Part shown: one piece after another, positions 30,103 to 40,131 of the stretch
How positions within the stretch are numbered: the stretch's first letter is position 1
Layout: each line of letters starts with the position of its first letter
Source of the DNA: Actinomycetota bacterium
GTDB lineage: Bacteria; Actinomycetota; Actinomycetes; Actinomycetales; Dermatophilaceae
DNA: 40,131 nt
Assembly (NCBI GenBank): GCA_020161845.1
Contig: JAIUNK010000037.1
Location: forward strand, 1 to 40,131
Direction: 5' to 3'
Translations under genes and position numbers: made by a program
The notes under the pieces: model-generated
Seen by the model: only the letters and a program-made list of their open reading frames with translations
Told to the model about the DNA's origin: nothing
Databases searched by the model: none

Positions 30103-30873
30103 ATGAGCTACGACACCGGAGTCGGCCAGCGCACCGCGGTGGTGACCGGGTGCGCGTCCGCCCACGGCATCGGGTTGGCCACGGCCCGCCGATACGCCCA
30201 GGAGGGCTGGGCACTCGCCATGATCGACCGCGACGAGGCGGTCGTCGGCAACGCCGAGGCGCTCGCCGACGAATATGGCGTACCCACGATCGGCCGCGCC
30301 GTCGATGTCTGCGACCGGGCGGCGGTGTTCGCCTTCGCCGCCGACGTCGCCGCAGCCGACCTGCCCGCGGTCGGCGCGATCGCCAACATCGCCGGCGTCG
30401 CCTCCCCGGCGGCCTTCCTCGACCTGACCCCGGCCGAATGGCAGCGGGTCCTGGACGTCAACCTCACCGGGTCCTTTTACGTCTGCCAGGCGTTCATCCC
30501 GCAGCTGATCGAGGGCGGCTACGGCCGCATCGTCAACATGAGCTCGGTGACCGCGCAGCACGGCGGTGGGGTCTTCTCCAAGACGGCGTACGCCGCAGCC
30601 AAGGCCGGCGTCATCGGCCTGACCCGCGGCCTGGCCCGCGAGTTCGCCGCGCACGGCATCACCGCGAACGCGGTCTGCCCCGGGGCGGTCGACACCGACA
30701 TCCGGGTCGGCTCCACGGCCGACCAGGAGGCCGCGCTCGCCGCGTCCGTGCCGCTGCGCCGGGTCGCCACCCGCGACGAGATCGCCGCCCTGTATGTGTT
30801 CCTGAGCAGCGGCGACGCCGGCTACATCACCGGCACCACCCAGTCGATCAACGGCGGCAGCTACATCTACTGA
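30103..30873 (+). CDS. Short-chain dehydrogenase/reductase
   Basis: A 256-residue classical SDR. It shows the cofactor motif VVTGCASAHGIGLATARRYA (Thr-Gly-x3-Gly-x-Gly form, with the Ala-His pair unusual), ANIAGVASPAAFL, VNLTGSFYVCQAFIP, NMSSVTAQHGG and the active-site YAAAK (Tyr163, Lys167). Family enzymes oxidise or reduce secondary alcohols, often polyols, with NAD(H) or NADP(H). The Asp in AMIDRDE at the end of strand 2 favours NAD. It starts the catabolic part of the locus. It probably interconverts a polyol and a ketose; the substrate is unknown. Confidence 0.9.
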   Translation: MSYDTGVGQRTAVVTGCASAHGIGLATARRYAQEGWALAMIDRDEAVVGNAEALADEYGVPTIGRAVDVCDRAAVFAFAADVAAADLPAVGAIANIAGVASPAAFLDLTPAEWQRVLDVNLTGSFYVCQAFIPQLIEGGYGRIVNMSSVTAQHGGGVFSKTAYAAAKAGVIGLTRGLAREFAAHGITANAVCPGAVDTDIRVGSTADQEAALAASVPLRRVATRDEIAALYVFLSSGDAGYITGTTQSINGGSYIY

Positions 30874-30912
30874 CCCGCCCCTCCCGGCCACCCCCACCCG
30901 AAAGGACTCCCG

Positions 30913-31749
30913 ATGAGCACGGCCCTGGCCGACCGCGTCGGCGTCTCGACCATCACCTTCCGATTCCGACCGCTGGACGAGGCGCTGCGCCTCATCGCGG
31001 CGATGGGCGCCGTCGAGGTCGACCTGGGCGCGATCCCCGCGGTCACCGATCACGTGCCGGTCCCCTTCACGGGGTCCACCAGCGGGTACGTCGAGGCGCT
31101 CGCCGCCCACCAGCTGCGCAGCGGGGCCGTCAACTCCGATGTGGGCGATCTGAACGACCCGGCCCTGACCCGCGAGGCGCTGGCCGAGATCGCCGAACCG
31201 CTGGTGGCGCTCGCAGCCGCGACCGGCGGCGCGCTCATCGTGCCGTGCGGGCGGGCCGACCACGCCCCGTTCGTCGACGACGAGGCCGACCTGGCTCGGA
31301 TCGCGGACAACCTGCGCTACCTGGGCGAGCTGGCCCGCGCTCACGGCGTACGGCTGCTCGTCGAGGTGCTGCACCACAAGCGCTGGATCCACTCGGTGGA
31401 GCGCGCCGACGACCTGCTCGACCGGGTCGGCGCCGACGTCTTCGGCCTGCTCTTCGACGTCAGCCACATCGTGGCCAGCGGGGACGACCCGGTCGACTGG
31501 GCCCGCCGGCGGGCCGACCGCATCGAGCGGGTGCACCTGCGCGACGCCGTACCGGGGGACCTCAACGTCGGCATCGGCCGCGGGGTCGCCGACTTCGCCG
31601 GCACCATCGACGCCCTCGAATCCGGGGGGTTCACCGGCACCTACATCCTCGAACTCGAAACGCACGACGTGGCCGAGGCCGACCGTGAGGCCGACGCCGT
31701 GCGCAGCCGGGCGGCGATCGTCGACCTGCTCACGGCCGCCCACGCCTGA
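30913..31749 (+). CDS. TIM-barrel sugar isomerase/epimerase
   Basis: A 278-residue AP-endonuclease-2-like TIM barrel, the fold of xylose isomerase-like, hydroxypyruvate isomerase and tagatose/allulose epimerases. Probable metal ligands are Glu151 (LLVEVLHH), Asp182 and His185 (LFDVSHIV), and Glu247 (YILELETHD), with HLRDAVPGDLNVGIG at the usual His-x-x-Asp position. All are present. The gene follows the SDR by 39 bases and precedes the transketolase pair, so it is likely to isomerise or epimerise the intermediate that the transketolase uses. Members like this do not require phosphorylated substrates. Confidence 0.85.
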   Translation: MSTALADRVGVSTITFRFRPLDEALRLIAAMGAVEVDLGAIPAVTDHVPVPFTGSTSGYVEALAAHQLRSGAVNSDVGDLNDPALTREALAEIAEPLVALAAATGGALIVPCGRADHAPFVDDEADLARIADNLRYLGELARAHGVRLLVEVLHHKRWIHSVERADDLLDRVGADVFGLLFDVSHIVASGDDPVDWARRRADRIERVHLRDAVPGDLNVGIGRGVADFAGTIDALESGGFTGTYILELETHDVAEADREADAVRSRAAIVDLLTAAHA

Positions 31750-31785
31750 TCGTCCTACAGCCCCCACCAGCTCAGCGGAGGACCA

Positions 31786-32682
31786 ATGACCATCACTCAC
31801 GAGCCCCAGACCGACCAGGACCTCGGCGTCCGCGTCAAGACCGTCGCCGACGCGGCGTACCAGATCCGCATGGGCGTCCTGGAGCAAGGCGAAGCCCAAG
31901 GCGAGGGGTACGTCGGGCAGGCGCTCGGCGCCGCCGACCTCTTCGCCGCCGTCTACGCCGACCAGCTGCGCTATCGGCCCGCCGAGCCCGACTGGGCCGA
32001 CCGCGACCGGTTCCTGCTGTCCATCGGCCACTATGCGCTGGGCCTCTACGCGACGCTCGCCGAGGCGGGGGTGATCCCGCGCGAAGAGCTGGCGACCTAC
32101 GCCTCGGACGGATCGCGCCTGCCCATGTCGGCGATGAGCAGCTACACCCCCGGCGTGGAGATCTCCGGCGGTTCGCTCGGCCACGGCCTGGGTCTGGGGG
32201 TCGGCATGGCGCTCGGGCTGCGGCAGCAGGGCCGCACCGACCAGAAGGTCTTCGTGATGTTCTCCGACGGGGAACTGGACGAGGGCTCGGTGTGGGAGGC
32301 CGCGATGAGCGCCAACCACTTCAAGCTCGGCAATCTCATCGCCGTCGTCGACATGAACGGGCTGCAGGCCGACGGTCGTACGGCGGACGTGCTGCACAAC
32401 GAGCCGCAGGAGGAGCGCTGGGCCTCGTTCGGATGGCACACCCAGCGGGTCGACGGCAACGACGTGGCGGCGGTCCTCGCCGCCTTCGACGCCGCGATCG
32501 AGGAAGCCCAGGCGGCCGGCGGCACCGGCCGGCCGCACATCATCATCGCCGACACCCGGCTCGGCAAGGGCGTGCCCATGCTCGAGACCAGGGAAAAGCT
32601 GCACTTCATGAAGATCGCGGCGGAAGAGTGGGGCCCCTGCAAGGACCAACTCACCGCCGGATACGCCGGAAAGGACGTCTGA
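31786..32682 (+). CDS. Transketolase N-terminal subunit
   Basis: A 298-residue protein equal to the pyrophosphate-binding half of transketolase. It has RDRFLLSIGHYALGLYATLA (His82), EISGGSLGHGLGLGVGMALG and the TPP motif FSDGELDEGSVWEAAMSANH with the later Asn in VVDMNGLQADG. At the N-terminus, where canonical enzymes have Ser-Gly-His-x-Gly, this one reads GEGYVGQALGAADLF, with Gly41-Tyr42 in place of Gly-His. That His helps hold the sugar phosphate or ketose, so the substrate may differ. The C-terminal subunit follows after three bases. Split transketolases occur in sugar pathways such as apulose-4-phosphate and sulfo-transketolase routes. Confidence 0.9.
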   Translation: MTITHEPQTDQDLGVRVKTVADAAYQIRMGVLEQGEAQGEGYVGQALGAADLFAAVYADQLRYRPAEPDWADRDRFLLSIGHYALGLYATLAEAGVIPREELATYASDGSRLPMSAMSSYTPGVEISGGSLGHGLGLGVGMALGLRQQGRTDQKVFVMFSDGELDEGSVWEAAMSANHFKLGNLIAVVDMNGLQADGRTADVLHNEPQEERWASFGWHTQRVDGNDVAAVLAAFDAAIEEAQAAGGTGRPHIIIADTRLGKGVPMLETREKLHFMKIAAEEWGPCKDQLTAGYAGKDV

Positions 32683-32685
32683 GCC

Positions 32686-33756
32686 ATGAGCAACGCCACC
32701 GCTGCGACCACGTCGACCTCGAACGCCGCACCCGAGAGCGCCACTCCCGCCCAAGAGGAGAAGGCGGCCGCGGAGAAGGCGCCGCTGCGTTCCGCGGCGA
32801 TGATCGCCTCGATCGCCGACCCTGGGGTCCGTACGACGATGGCGCCCTTCGGGCACGCCCTCAACGCCCTCGCCGCGACCGACGACCGGATCGTCGGGCT
32901 GACCGCTGACCTGGGCAAATACACCGACATGCACATCTTTGCCCAGGCCAATCCCGACCGCTTCTACGAGATGGGCATGGCTGAGCAGGTCATGATGATG
33001 GCGGCGGCGGGGATGGCCGAGGTGGGGCTGATCCCGTTCGCCTCGACGTACAGCGTCTTCGCCACCCGCCGCGCGTACGACTTCATCTGCCTGGACATGG
33101 CCGAGCCCAACCTCAACGTCAACATCGTCGCGGCGCTGCCGGGCCTGACCACGGGTTACGGCCCCAGCCACCAGGCCACCGAGGACATCGCGATCCTGCG
33201 CGGCATGCCGAATCTGACCATCTTCGACCCGTGCGACGCCGTGGACATCGAGCAGGGTGTGCCGCAGCTGGCCGCCACGCCCGGCCCGACGTACACGCGG
33301 TTGCTGCGCGGCGCGGTGCCGCGGATCCTGGACGACTACGACTACGCCCTCGAACTGGGCACAGCCAGGGTCGTCCGGCCGGGTCAGGACGTGGTGTTCG
33401 TCGCCTCCGGGCTGATGACGATGCGGGCGCTGCTGGCCGCCGAGGAGCTGGCCAAGGACGGCATCGACGTGTCGGTCGTGCACTGCGCGACGATCAAGCC
33501 GTTCGACGCGCAGACCGTGGTGCGCGAGATCGACACCGACCGGCCCGCGTTCACGCTGGAGAACCACACGGTGGTCGGCGGACTGTTCGATTCGGTGGCG
33601 CGCTCGCTGATCGAGCGCGGCATCGGGCGCCGGGTCACCCCGATCGGGCTGCCGGACGAGTTCCTCGACGCCGGGGCCCTGCCGACGCTGCACGAGAAGT
33701 ACGGCCTGGCGACCAGTGAGGTCGTCGCTCGCGTCAAGGCGACGCTCAAGGCCTGA
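32686..33756 (+). CDS. Transketolase C-terminal subunit
   Basis: A 356-residue protein equal to the pyrimidine-binding and C-terminal domains of transketolase. After a 35-residue Ala/Thr/Glu-rich leader it shows TADLGKYTDMHIFAQANPDR, the TPP-activating Glu in YEMGMAEQVMMMAAAG, ASTYSVFATRRAYDFICLDM, and TTGYGPSHQATEDIAILRGM with the conserved His. It pairs with the preceding gene to form the active enzyme, which moves two-carbon units between ketoses and aldoses. It is the last gene of the operon; a perfect 16-bp terminator follows 22 bases later. No sugar kinase or aldolase gene is nearby. Confidence 0.9.
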   Translation: MSNATAATTSTSNAAPESATPAQEEKAAAEKAPLRSAAMIASIADPGVRTTMAPFGHALNALAATDDRIVGLTADLGKYTDMHIFAQANPDRFYEMGMAEQVMMMAAAGMAEVGLIPFASTYSVFATRRAYDFICLDMAEPNLNVNIVAALPGLTTGYGPSHQATEDIAILRGMPNLTIFDPCDAVDIEQGVPQLAATPGPTYTRLLRGAVPRILDDYDYALELGTARVVRPGQDVVFVASGLMTMRALLAAEELAKDGIDVSVVHCATIKPFDAQTVVREIDTDRPAFTLENHTVVGGLFDSVARSLIERGIGRRVTPIGLPDEFLDAGALPTLHEKYGLATSEVVARVKATLKA

Positions 33757-33777
33757 CAGGGTTGCTTGGCTGACGGC

Positions 33778-33815
33778 GGATGGGGCCGGTCGCGACACCG
33801 CGACCGGCCCCATCC
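33778..33815. terminator. Strong intrinsic terminator
   Basis: GGATGGGGCCGGTCGC (33778-33793), a 6-base loop, and its full complement (33800-33815) form a perfect 16-bp stem between the transketolase gene and the convergent glycosyltransferase gene. It should stop transcription from both sides. Confidence 0.85.
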
Positions 33816-33841
33816 CGTGAGCTCGGTGAAACGTCCAGCGA

Positions 33842-34906
33842 TCAAGCGCCGAACCACTCCTTGACCGTGCCGACGATCGCCTTCTCGAAGTCGTCGTCGT
33901 TGTGGGCCCCGCGGATCCAGTCGGCGAACGAACCCCCCTCGACCAGGCGGTCGAGTTCGCGGCGGCAGTCCTCCGGCGCGGTCACCGCCCGGACCAGCAG
34001 ATTCTCGGCGGTCGGGGAGTCGTTGTAGAAGTACGGGTAGTTCTGCGGCACGAGCGCGCGCGCCCACGGCCGGTCCGGGAAGATGCCGATGGCGCCGGCG
34101 AGCATCGCCTCGACGTATTCCAGGCCGTAGGACTCCTCGTTGGCGGTGGCCAGGAACGCGGTGGTCCGGGCCAGGGCGTCCCAGTAGGCCTCGCGGGTCG
34201 AGGTGAGCGGGCCGACCCAGGCGTAATCCCGCAGCGAGAGGTTCATCGCCAACTTGCTGACCAGGTGCGACTCGTGCAGCCGGGCCTCGACGTGGATCGG
34301 GGTCTTCTTGGCGACCCGGTCCACGATCTCCAGGAACTTCTCGGGCTGCTTGCGGGAGTCCATCGAGATGGCCGGGTAGAGCACCACCGGCACGTCGCTG
34401 CTCACCCGCGGCTGCACCCGCTCCACGTGCACACCCAGGTTGACCCACGCGATCTTCGCCTTCTCGGCGAGCGGCTGGATGGTCCACTTGCGGACCACCT
34501 CACGCACCTCGGCCGCGGTCCGCGCGGAGTTGCAGAACGTCGGGAACATCGCGAACGACAGGCCCATCGCGGCGAAGTTGATCCGGTGGTGGTAGACGGA
34601 GGGGTTCTTCCACTCGAAGTTCATCAGCTTGGGCTCGGCGCCGGAGCTGTGCAGCGTCTGCCACACCGCGATCGAGTCGATCACGTCCATGTTGATGACC
34701 AGGGTGTTCTCGGCGTCGATGAACTCCAACGGCATCATGTCGAAGCCCTGCCCGCGACGGGTCTGCGAGCCGATCAGGATGGCGTCGGGAAACAACTTGA
34801 GCAGGCGCCGGATCAGGGTGAGCCCGGCCGACTGGCCCAGCAGCTCTCCGCGCTCATCGACGACCGGCTCCTGCTCGAACGCGCCGTACTTGACCGCCAC
34901 CTTCAT
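33842..34906 (-). CDS. Glycosyltransferase (GT-B fold, family 4-like)
   Basis: A 354-residue protein of the GT-B type. The C-terminal donor-binding half has VVLYPAISMDSRKQPEKFLE, DYAWVGPLTSTREAYWDALA, and the hallmark ANEESYGLEYVEAMLAGAIG (Glu-x7-Glu), followed by FPDRPWARALVPQNYPYFYN. The N-terminal half includes LFPDAILIGSQTRRG. No signal peptide or membrane helix is seen. Donor and acceptor sugars are unknown. The start at 34906 has AGGAGG upstream with good spacing. It stands alone between two terminating regions. Confidence 0.85.
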   Translation of the reverse strand: MKVAVKYGAFEQEPVVDERGELLGQSAGLTLIRRLLKLFPDAILIGSQTRRGQGFDMMPLEFIDAENTLVINMDVIDSIAVWQTLHSSGAEPKLMNFEWKNPSVYHHRINFAAMGLSFAMFPTFCNSARTAAEVREVVRKWTIQPLAEKAKIAWVNLGVHVERVQPRVSSDVPVVLYPAISMDSRKQPEKFLEIVDRVAKKTPIHVEARLHESHLVSKLAMNLSLRDYAWVGPLTSTREAYWDALARTTAFLATANEESYGLEYVEAMLAGAIGIFPDRPWARALVPQNYPYFYNDSPTAENLLVRAVTAPEDCRRELDRLVEGGSFADWIRGAHNDDDFEKAIVGTVKEWFGA

Positions 34907-35058
34907 CGCTTCGCCTCCTGACTACCGGACGGGCCGCGTGCCGGGACCGGTATCTCTTAGGTAACCACCGGAATCCATGCCGCGACGTGGCTTTGGTCCT
35001 GGTTTCGACCACCCTACGACCAGGCGGTGGACCGCGGTGGGAGTGCTGTCCACGCAGG

Positions 35059-35847
35059 TCAGGCGTTCAGCAATCGCCGGGTGCCCCAGCCGGCGGCGAG
35101 CAGGCCGAGGACGGCCAGCGGGGCCGTCTCGGGGCGCAGCCGCTCGCCGAGGAAGAGCACCCCGGCGGCGCTGGGGAGCACCACCGCGAGCAGGTAGTCG
35201 CCGCCGAGCACGGCGGCCGAGGAGCCCCGGGCGAGACCGCGGGTCAGGGCCCACTGGCCGAGCACGATGCCCACTGGGATCAGCAGCGCCACCGCCCACG
35301 TGGCCGCCGGCCAGGCCCAGAACCGGACCACCTCTCCGAGCCCGACGCCAGTGCCCACCAGCAGCCGGGCGGCGACGGCGCCGACGCCGAACGCGCACCC
35401 GGCGAGGGCGCCGAGTGGCCAGGCCTGCCGCAGCACCGGCGTCGCCGCGGCAGCACCCGCCGCGACCAGCCACAGGGCGGCCACCACCCCGGCCCCCGGG
35501 GCCTGCGCCGATCCGGGCAGCACCGCCGAGGCGATGCCGCCGATGCCGACGACGACGGCGGCGACGGCCCACGCCGTACGGGCATCGAGCCGGCGCACTC
35601 CGGTGCCGTGCTCCAGGAGCACCGTCACGGCCAACGCCCCGGCGATGGCCGCCTGCACCATCAACAACGGGAGCACGGTGCGGGCCAGCAGGGCGAAGCC
35701 GAAGCCGGCCCCCTGCAACGCCGTACCCAGCCACCAGGAACGGGACCGCAGCGGCGAGCCGCCCGTGCGCGAGCCCGCGGCCAGCCGCAGGCCGGACCAG
35801 CCGTACGCCGCGACGGCCGCGACCAGGGCCACACCGGCGAGGATCAC
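35059..35847 (-). CDS. DMT/EamA-like membrane protein
   Basis: A 262-residue protein made almost wholly of hydrophobic helices (about nine to ten), in the pattern of the drug/metabolite transporter superfamily. Examples are VILAGVALVAAVAAYGWSGL at the start and AAVLGGDYLLAVVLPSAAGV with LFLGERLRPE at the end, the latter a typical EamA C-terminus. No substrate can be proposed. The start used is a GTG at 35847, five bases after the stop of the ABC permease gene, so it is probably the third gene of that operon. Confidence 0.75.
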   Translation of the reverse strand: MILAGVALVAAVAAYGWSGLRLAAGSRTGGSPLRSRSWWLGTALQGAGFGFALLARTVLPLLMVQAAIAGALAVTVLLEHGTGVRRLDARTAWAVAAVVVGIGGIASAVLPGSAQAPGAGVVAALWLVAAGAAAATPVLRQAWPLGALAGCAFGVGAVAARLLVGTGVGLGEVVRFWAWPAATWAVALLIPVGIVLGQWALTRGLARGSSAAVLGGDYLLAVVLPSAAGVLFLGERLRPETAPLAVLGLLAAGWGTRRLLNA

Positions 35848-35852
35848 AGCGC

Positions 35853-36676
35853 TCAGGACAGCACGTCCTTGCGGCGGAACAGCAGGTACGCCGCGCCGAC
35901 CGTGACCAGGAAGTACAGCAGGGACCACAACACGCCGCGCTGCAGATCACGCCAGGCGATCTCGGTGTTCAGCGTCTGGAACCAGACCCGGCTGTAGGCC
36001 ATCGGCAGGGCGTGGCGCAGGTCGCCGAGGGCGTCGATGCTCTGCAGGATCGAGGAGACGATCGTGGCGAGTACGGCGCCGCCGGCAGCCGCCAGCGGGG
36101 AGTCGGTGCGAGTGCCGATCAGGAAGGCGATGCCCACGATCTGCAGCAGCGTCACCGCGATGAAGCCCACGCTCAGCGCCAACCGGGGACCGAAATCGAC
36201 CCAGTCCAGAGCTAATCCTCCGGTCGAGGTGTAGCCGGCCCGGCCGTAGGCCACGGCGCCGACGATCAGCGACCACCCGACATAGAGCAGCACCGCGGCG
36301 ACCGTGCACCCGATGGCGACCACGAGCTTGCTGGTCAGCAGCCGGGCCCGCGGCACCGGCGCGGCCAGCAGATAGCGCAACGAGGACCAGGACGCCTCGG
36401 CCGGGACGCTGTCCCCGGCGAACAGTGCCGCGATCACGACGAACAGGAAATCCGAGGCCGCGAACAGCGCGAACACGGTGAAATTGGCCGAACCGTGCTG
36501 GGCGAGGTCGACGAGCCGGCTGGCGCCGGTCGCGGGCGGGCCGCTGGCGTCACGGCTGCCGATCCAGAACGCCAGGACCAGGATCGGCGGCAGCGCCAGC
36601 AGCAGCCCGTAGCTCCACAGGGTGCGCCGACGACCCACTTGCCGCCGCAGTTCGACATGCCAGGCCAGCGGTCGGC

Positions 36677-36680
<4 letters not shown>
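35853..36680 (-). CDS. ABC-2 type permease
   Basis: A 275-residue ABC transporter membrane subunit with six hydrophobic helices. The N-terminus is cytoplasmic and basic (RPLAWHVELRRQVGRRRTLW). Conserved pieces are VIAALFAGDSVPAEASWSSL followed by LRYLLAAPVPRARLLTSK, the cytoplasmic coupling region typical of the ABC-2 family. The start overlaps the stop of the hydrolase-ATPase fusion gene by four bases (ATGA), so the two form one transporter. Cargo is unknown. Confidence 0.88.
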
Positions 36681-39685
<3,005 letters not shown>

Positions 39686-39762
39686 CCGTACGTCCTCCTG
39701 AGCGTTCACCCTACGGGCCCGCGGCACGCGTCGAAGACGCGGTGTCCTCCCGCGTCGAAGCC

Positions 39763-39858
39763 CAGCGTCCTTCGGGCTCAACGAGGCAGCGCCCTTCGGG
39801 CTCAACGAGGCTGCGCCCTTCCGCCGCAACGAGGCAGTGTCCTTCGGAGAGCGAATGA
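39763..39858 (-). repeat. Four 24-bp tandem repeats
   Basis: Units of 24 bases start at 39763, 39787, 39811 and 39835. The first two (CAGCGTCCTTCGGGCTCAAC, CAGCGCCCTTCGGGCTCAAC, each followed by GAGG) are nearly identical; the last two are diverged. They lie between the fusion gene and the receptor-like gene, in the promoter area of both. The unit length is a multiple of three, but I see no gene start or SD that would make the array coding. Confidence 0.8.
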
Positions 39859-39944
39859 CTCACGCCGGAACGTCCAGAGTCGATAGAGGCTAAGCGCCGT
39901 TTATCCCGCGTCGCCGCGCCGAGCCCCGAGAAGCCGAGGTCTTG

Positions 39945-40131
39945 ATGAGTCTCCGACGTCTGACGAGTGCCGCCTCCCTCACCCAGAAGGCCATGGCGCC
40001 CGCCGTGGTTCTGCTGCTGGCCGTCGTGGTGGGTGGTGTGTTTTCGCTGGTGCTGCTCGGGTCGATCAAGGACACGAGCACGCAACAGCAACGGGCGATG
40101 ACCTATGTCGTGGAGTTGGAGAACGCGTCGG
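39945..40131 (+). CDS. Receptor-like membrane protein, probably chemotaxis receptor (partial)
   Basis: The first 62 residues of a gene that runs out of the window. A short basic N-terminus is followed by one long hydrophobic helix (APAVVLLLAVVVGGVFSLVL), then a Gln/Thr-rich polar segment (DTSTQQQRAMTYVVELENAS). This is the start of a methyl-accepting chemotaxis protein or another sensor with a periplasmic domain. The ATG at 39945 follows CCGAGGTCTTG, a weak Shine-Dalgarno. The assignment rests on topology alone, since no signalling domain is in view. Confidence 0.6.
   Translation, partial: MSLRRLTSAASLTQKAMAPAVVLLLAVVVGGVFSLVLLGSIKDTSTQQQRAMTYVVELENAS

Noticed and set aside
30046-33813. A 1,255-codon reverse frame across the catabolic operon
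   Set aside because: It spans four clear plus-strand enzyme genes and has no recognisable domain; third-position GC makes such long shadows common in this genome.
39763-39858. Possible CRISPR array
   Set aside because: The repeats are in direct tandem without spacers.

Overview
The window comes from a high-GC Gram-positive actinobacterium. By eye the GC content is near 70%, GTG starts are common, and most gene pairs overlap by ATGA or TGATG. The gene families (JetC, a 10-methyl-fatty-acid type enzyme pair, a DUF1992 protein, an MHS transporter) fit Actinomycetota. A motile Micrococcales or Propionibacteriales-like organism is possible, because a chemotaxis-receptor-like gene starts at the right edge, but I cannot name a genus.

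Bases 1-17,775 form a defence and toxin-antitoxin island ending at a tRNA-Leu(CAG) gene. In order it holds a MazEF-type pair, a ParDE pair, a MOSC protein, a decayed DUF2332 gene abutting a FitAB/VapBC-type pair, a small protein plus AbiEii/MenT-like nucleotidyltransferase pair, a CPBP protease, and a large membrane protein resembling a histidine kinase without its phospho-acceptor. Then comes a complete four-gene Wadjet type I system (jetABCD, 7,999-14,719). It is followed by a frameshifted zinc-ribbon gene, a phosphotransferase-like gene without a catalytic loop, a decayed ATP-binding regulator, and a HepT-MntA pair. HepT-MntA lies between two copies of the tRNA-Leu terminator region.

Bases 18,038-26,342 are mostly housekeeping or lipid genes: a conserved hypothetical, a DUF1992 protein, an FAD oxidoreductase and methyltransferase pair like those that make 10-methyl fatty acids, a CoA-transferase, an XRE-type regulator, a PPOX-fold flavoprotein and a TagI-like glycosylase. 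Both genes of the lipid pair carry single-base frameshifts, as does the zinc-ribbon gene at 15 kb. This pattern fits either recent decay or sequencing errors.

Bases 27,500-33,815 are a self-contained catabolic locus. An MHS-family transporter, a GntR/FCD regulator, an SDR dehydrogenase, a TIM-barrel isomerase/epimerase and a split transketolase (N and C subunits) end at a strong terminator. Matching palindromes (TGTTGACAGTCAACA and TGTTAACAGTCAACA) lie just upstream of the transporter and of the SDR gene. They predict a regulon controlled by the GntR protein. There is no sugar kinase, and the transketolase N subunit has Gly-Tyr where the canonical substrate-binding Gly-His sits. I infer a pathway for an unassigned polyol or sugar. 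A pair of 16-bp perfect palindromes 43 bp apart lies in the same upstream region and is unexplained.

Bases 33,842-40,131 carry a glycosyltransferase, a DMT-like membrane protein, an ABC-2 permease, and a 1,002-residue fusion of a secreted S15-type alpha/beta hydrolase to a cytoplasmic ABC ATPase. The window ends in the start of a receptor-like membrane protein.
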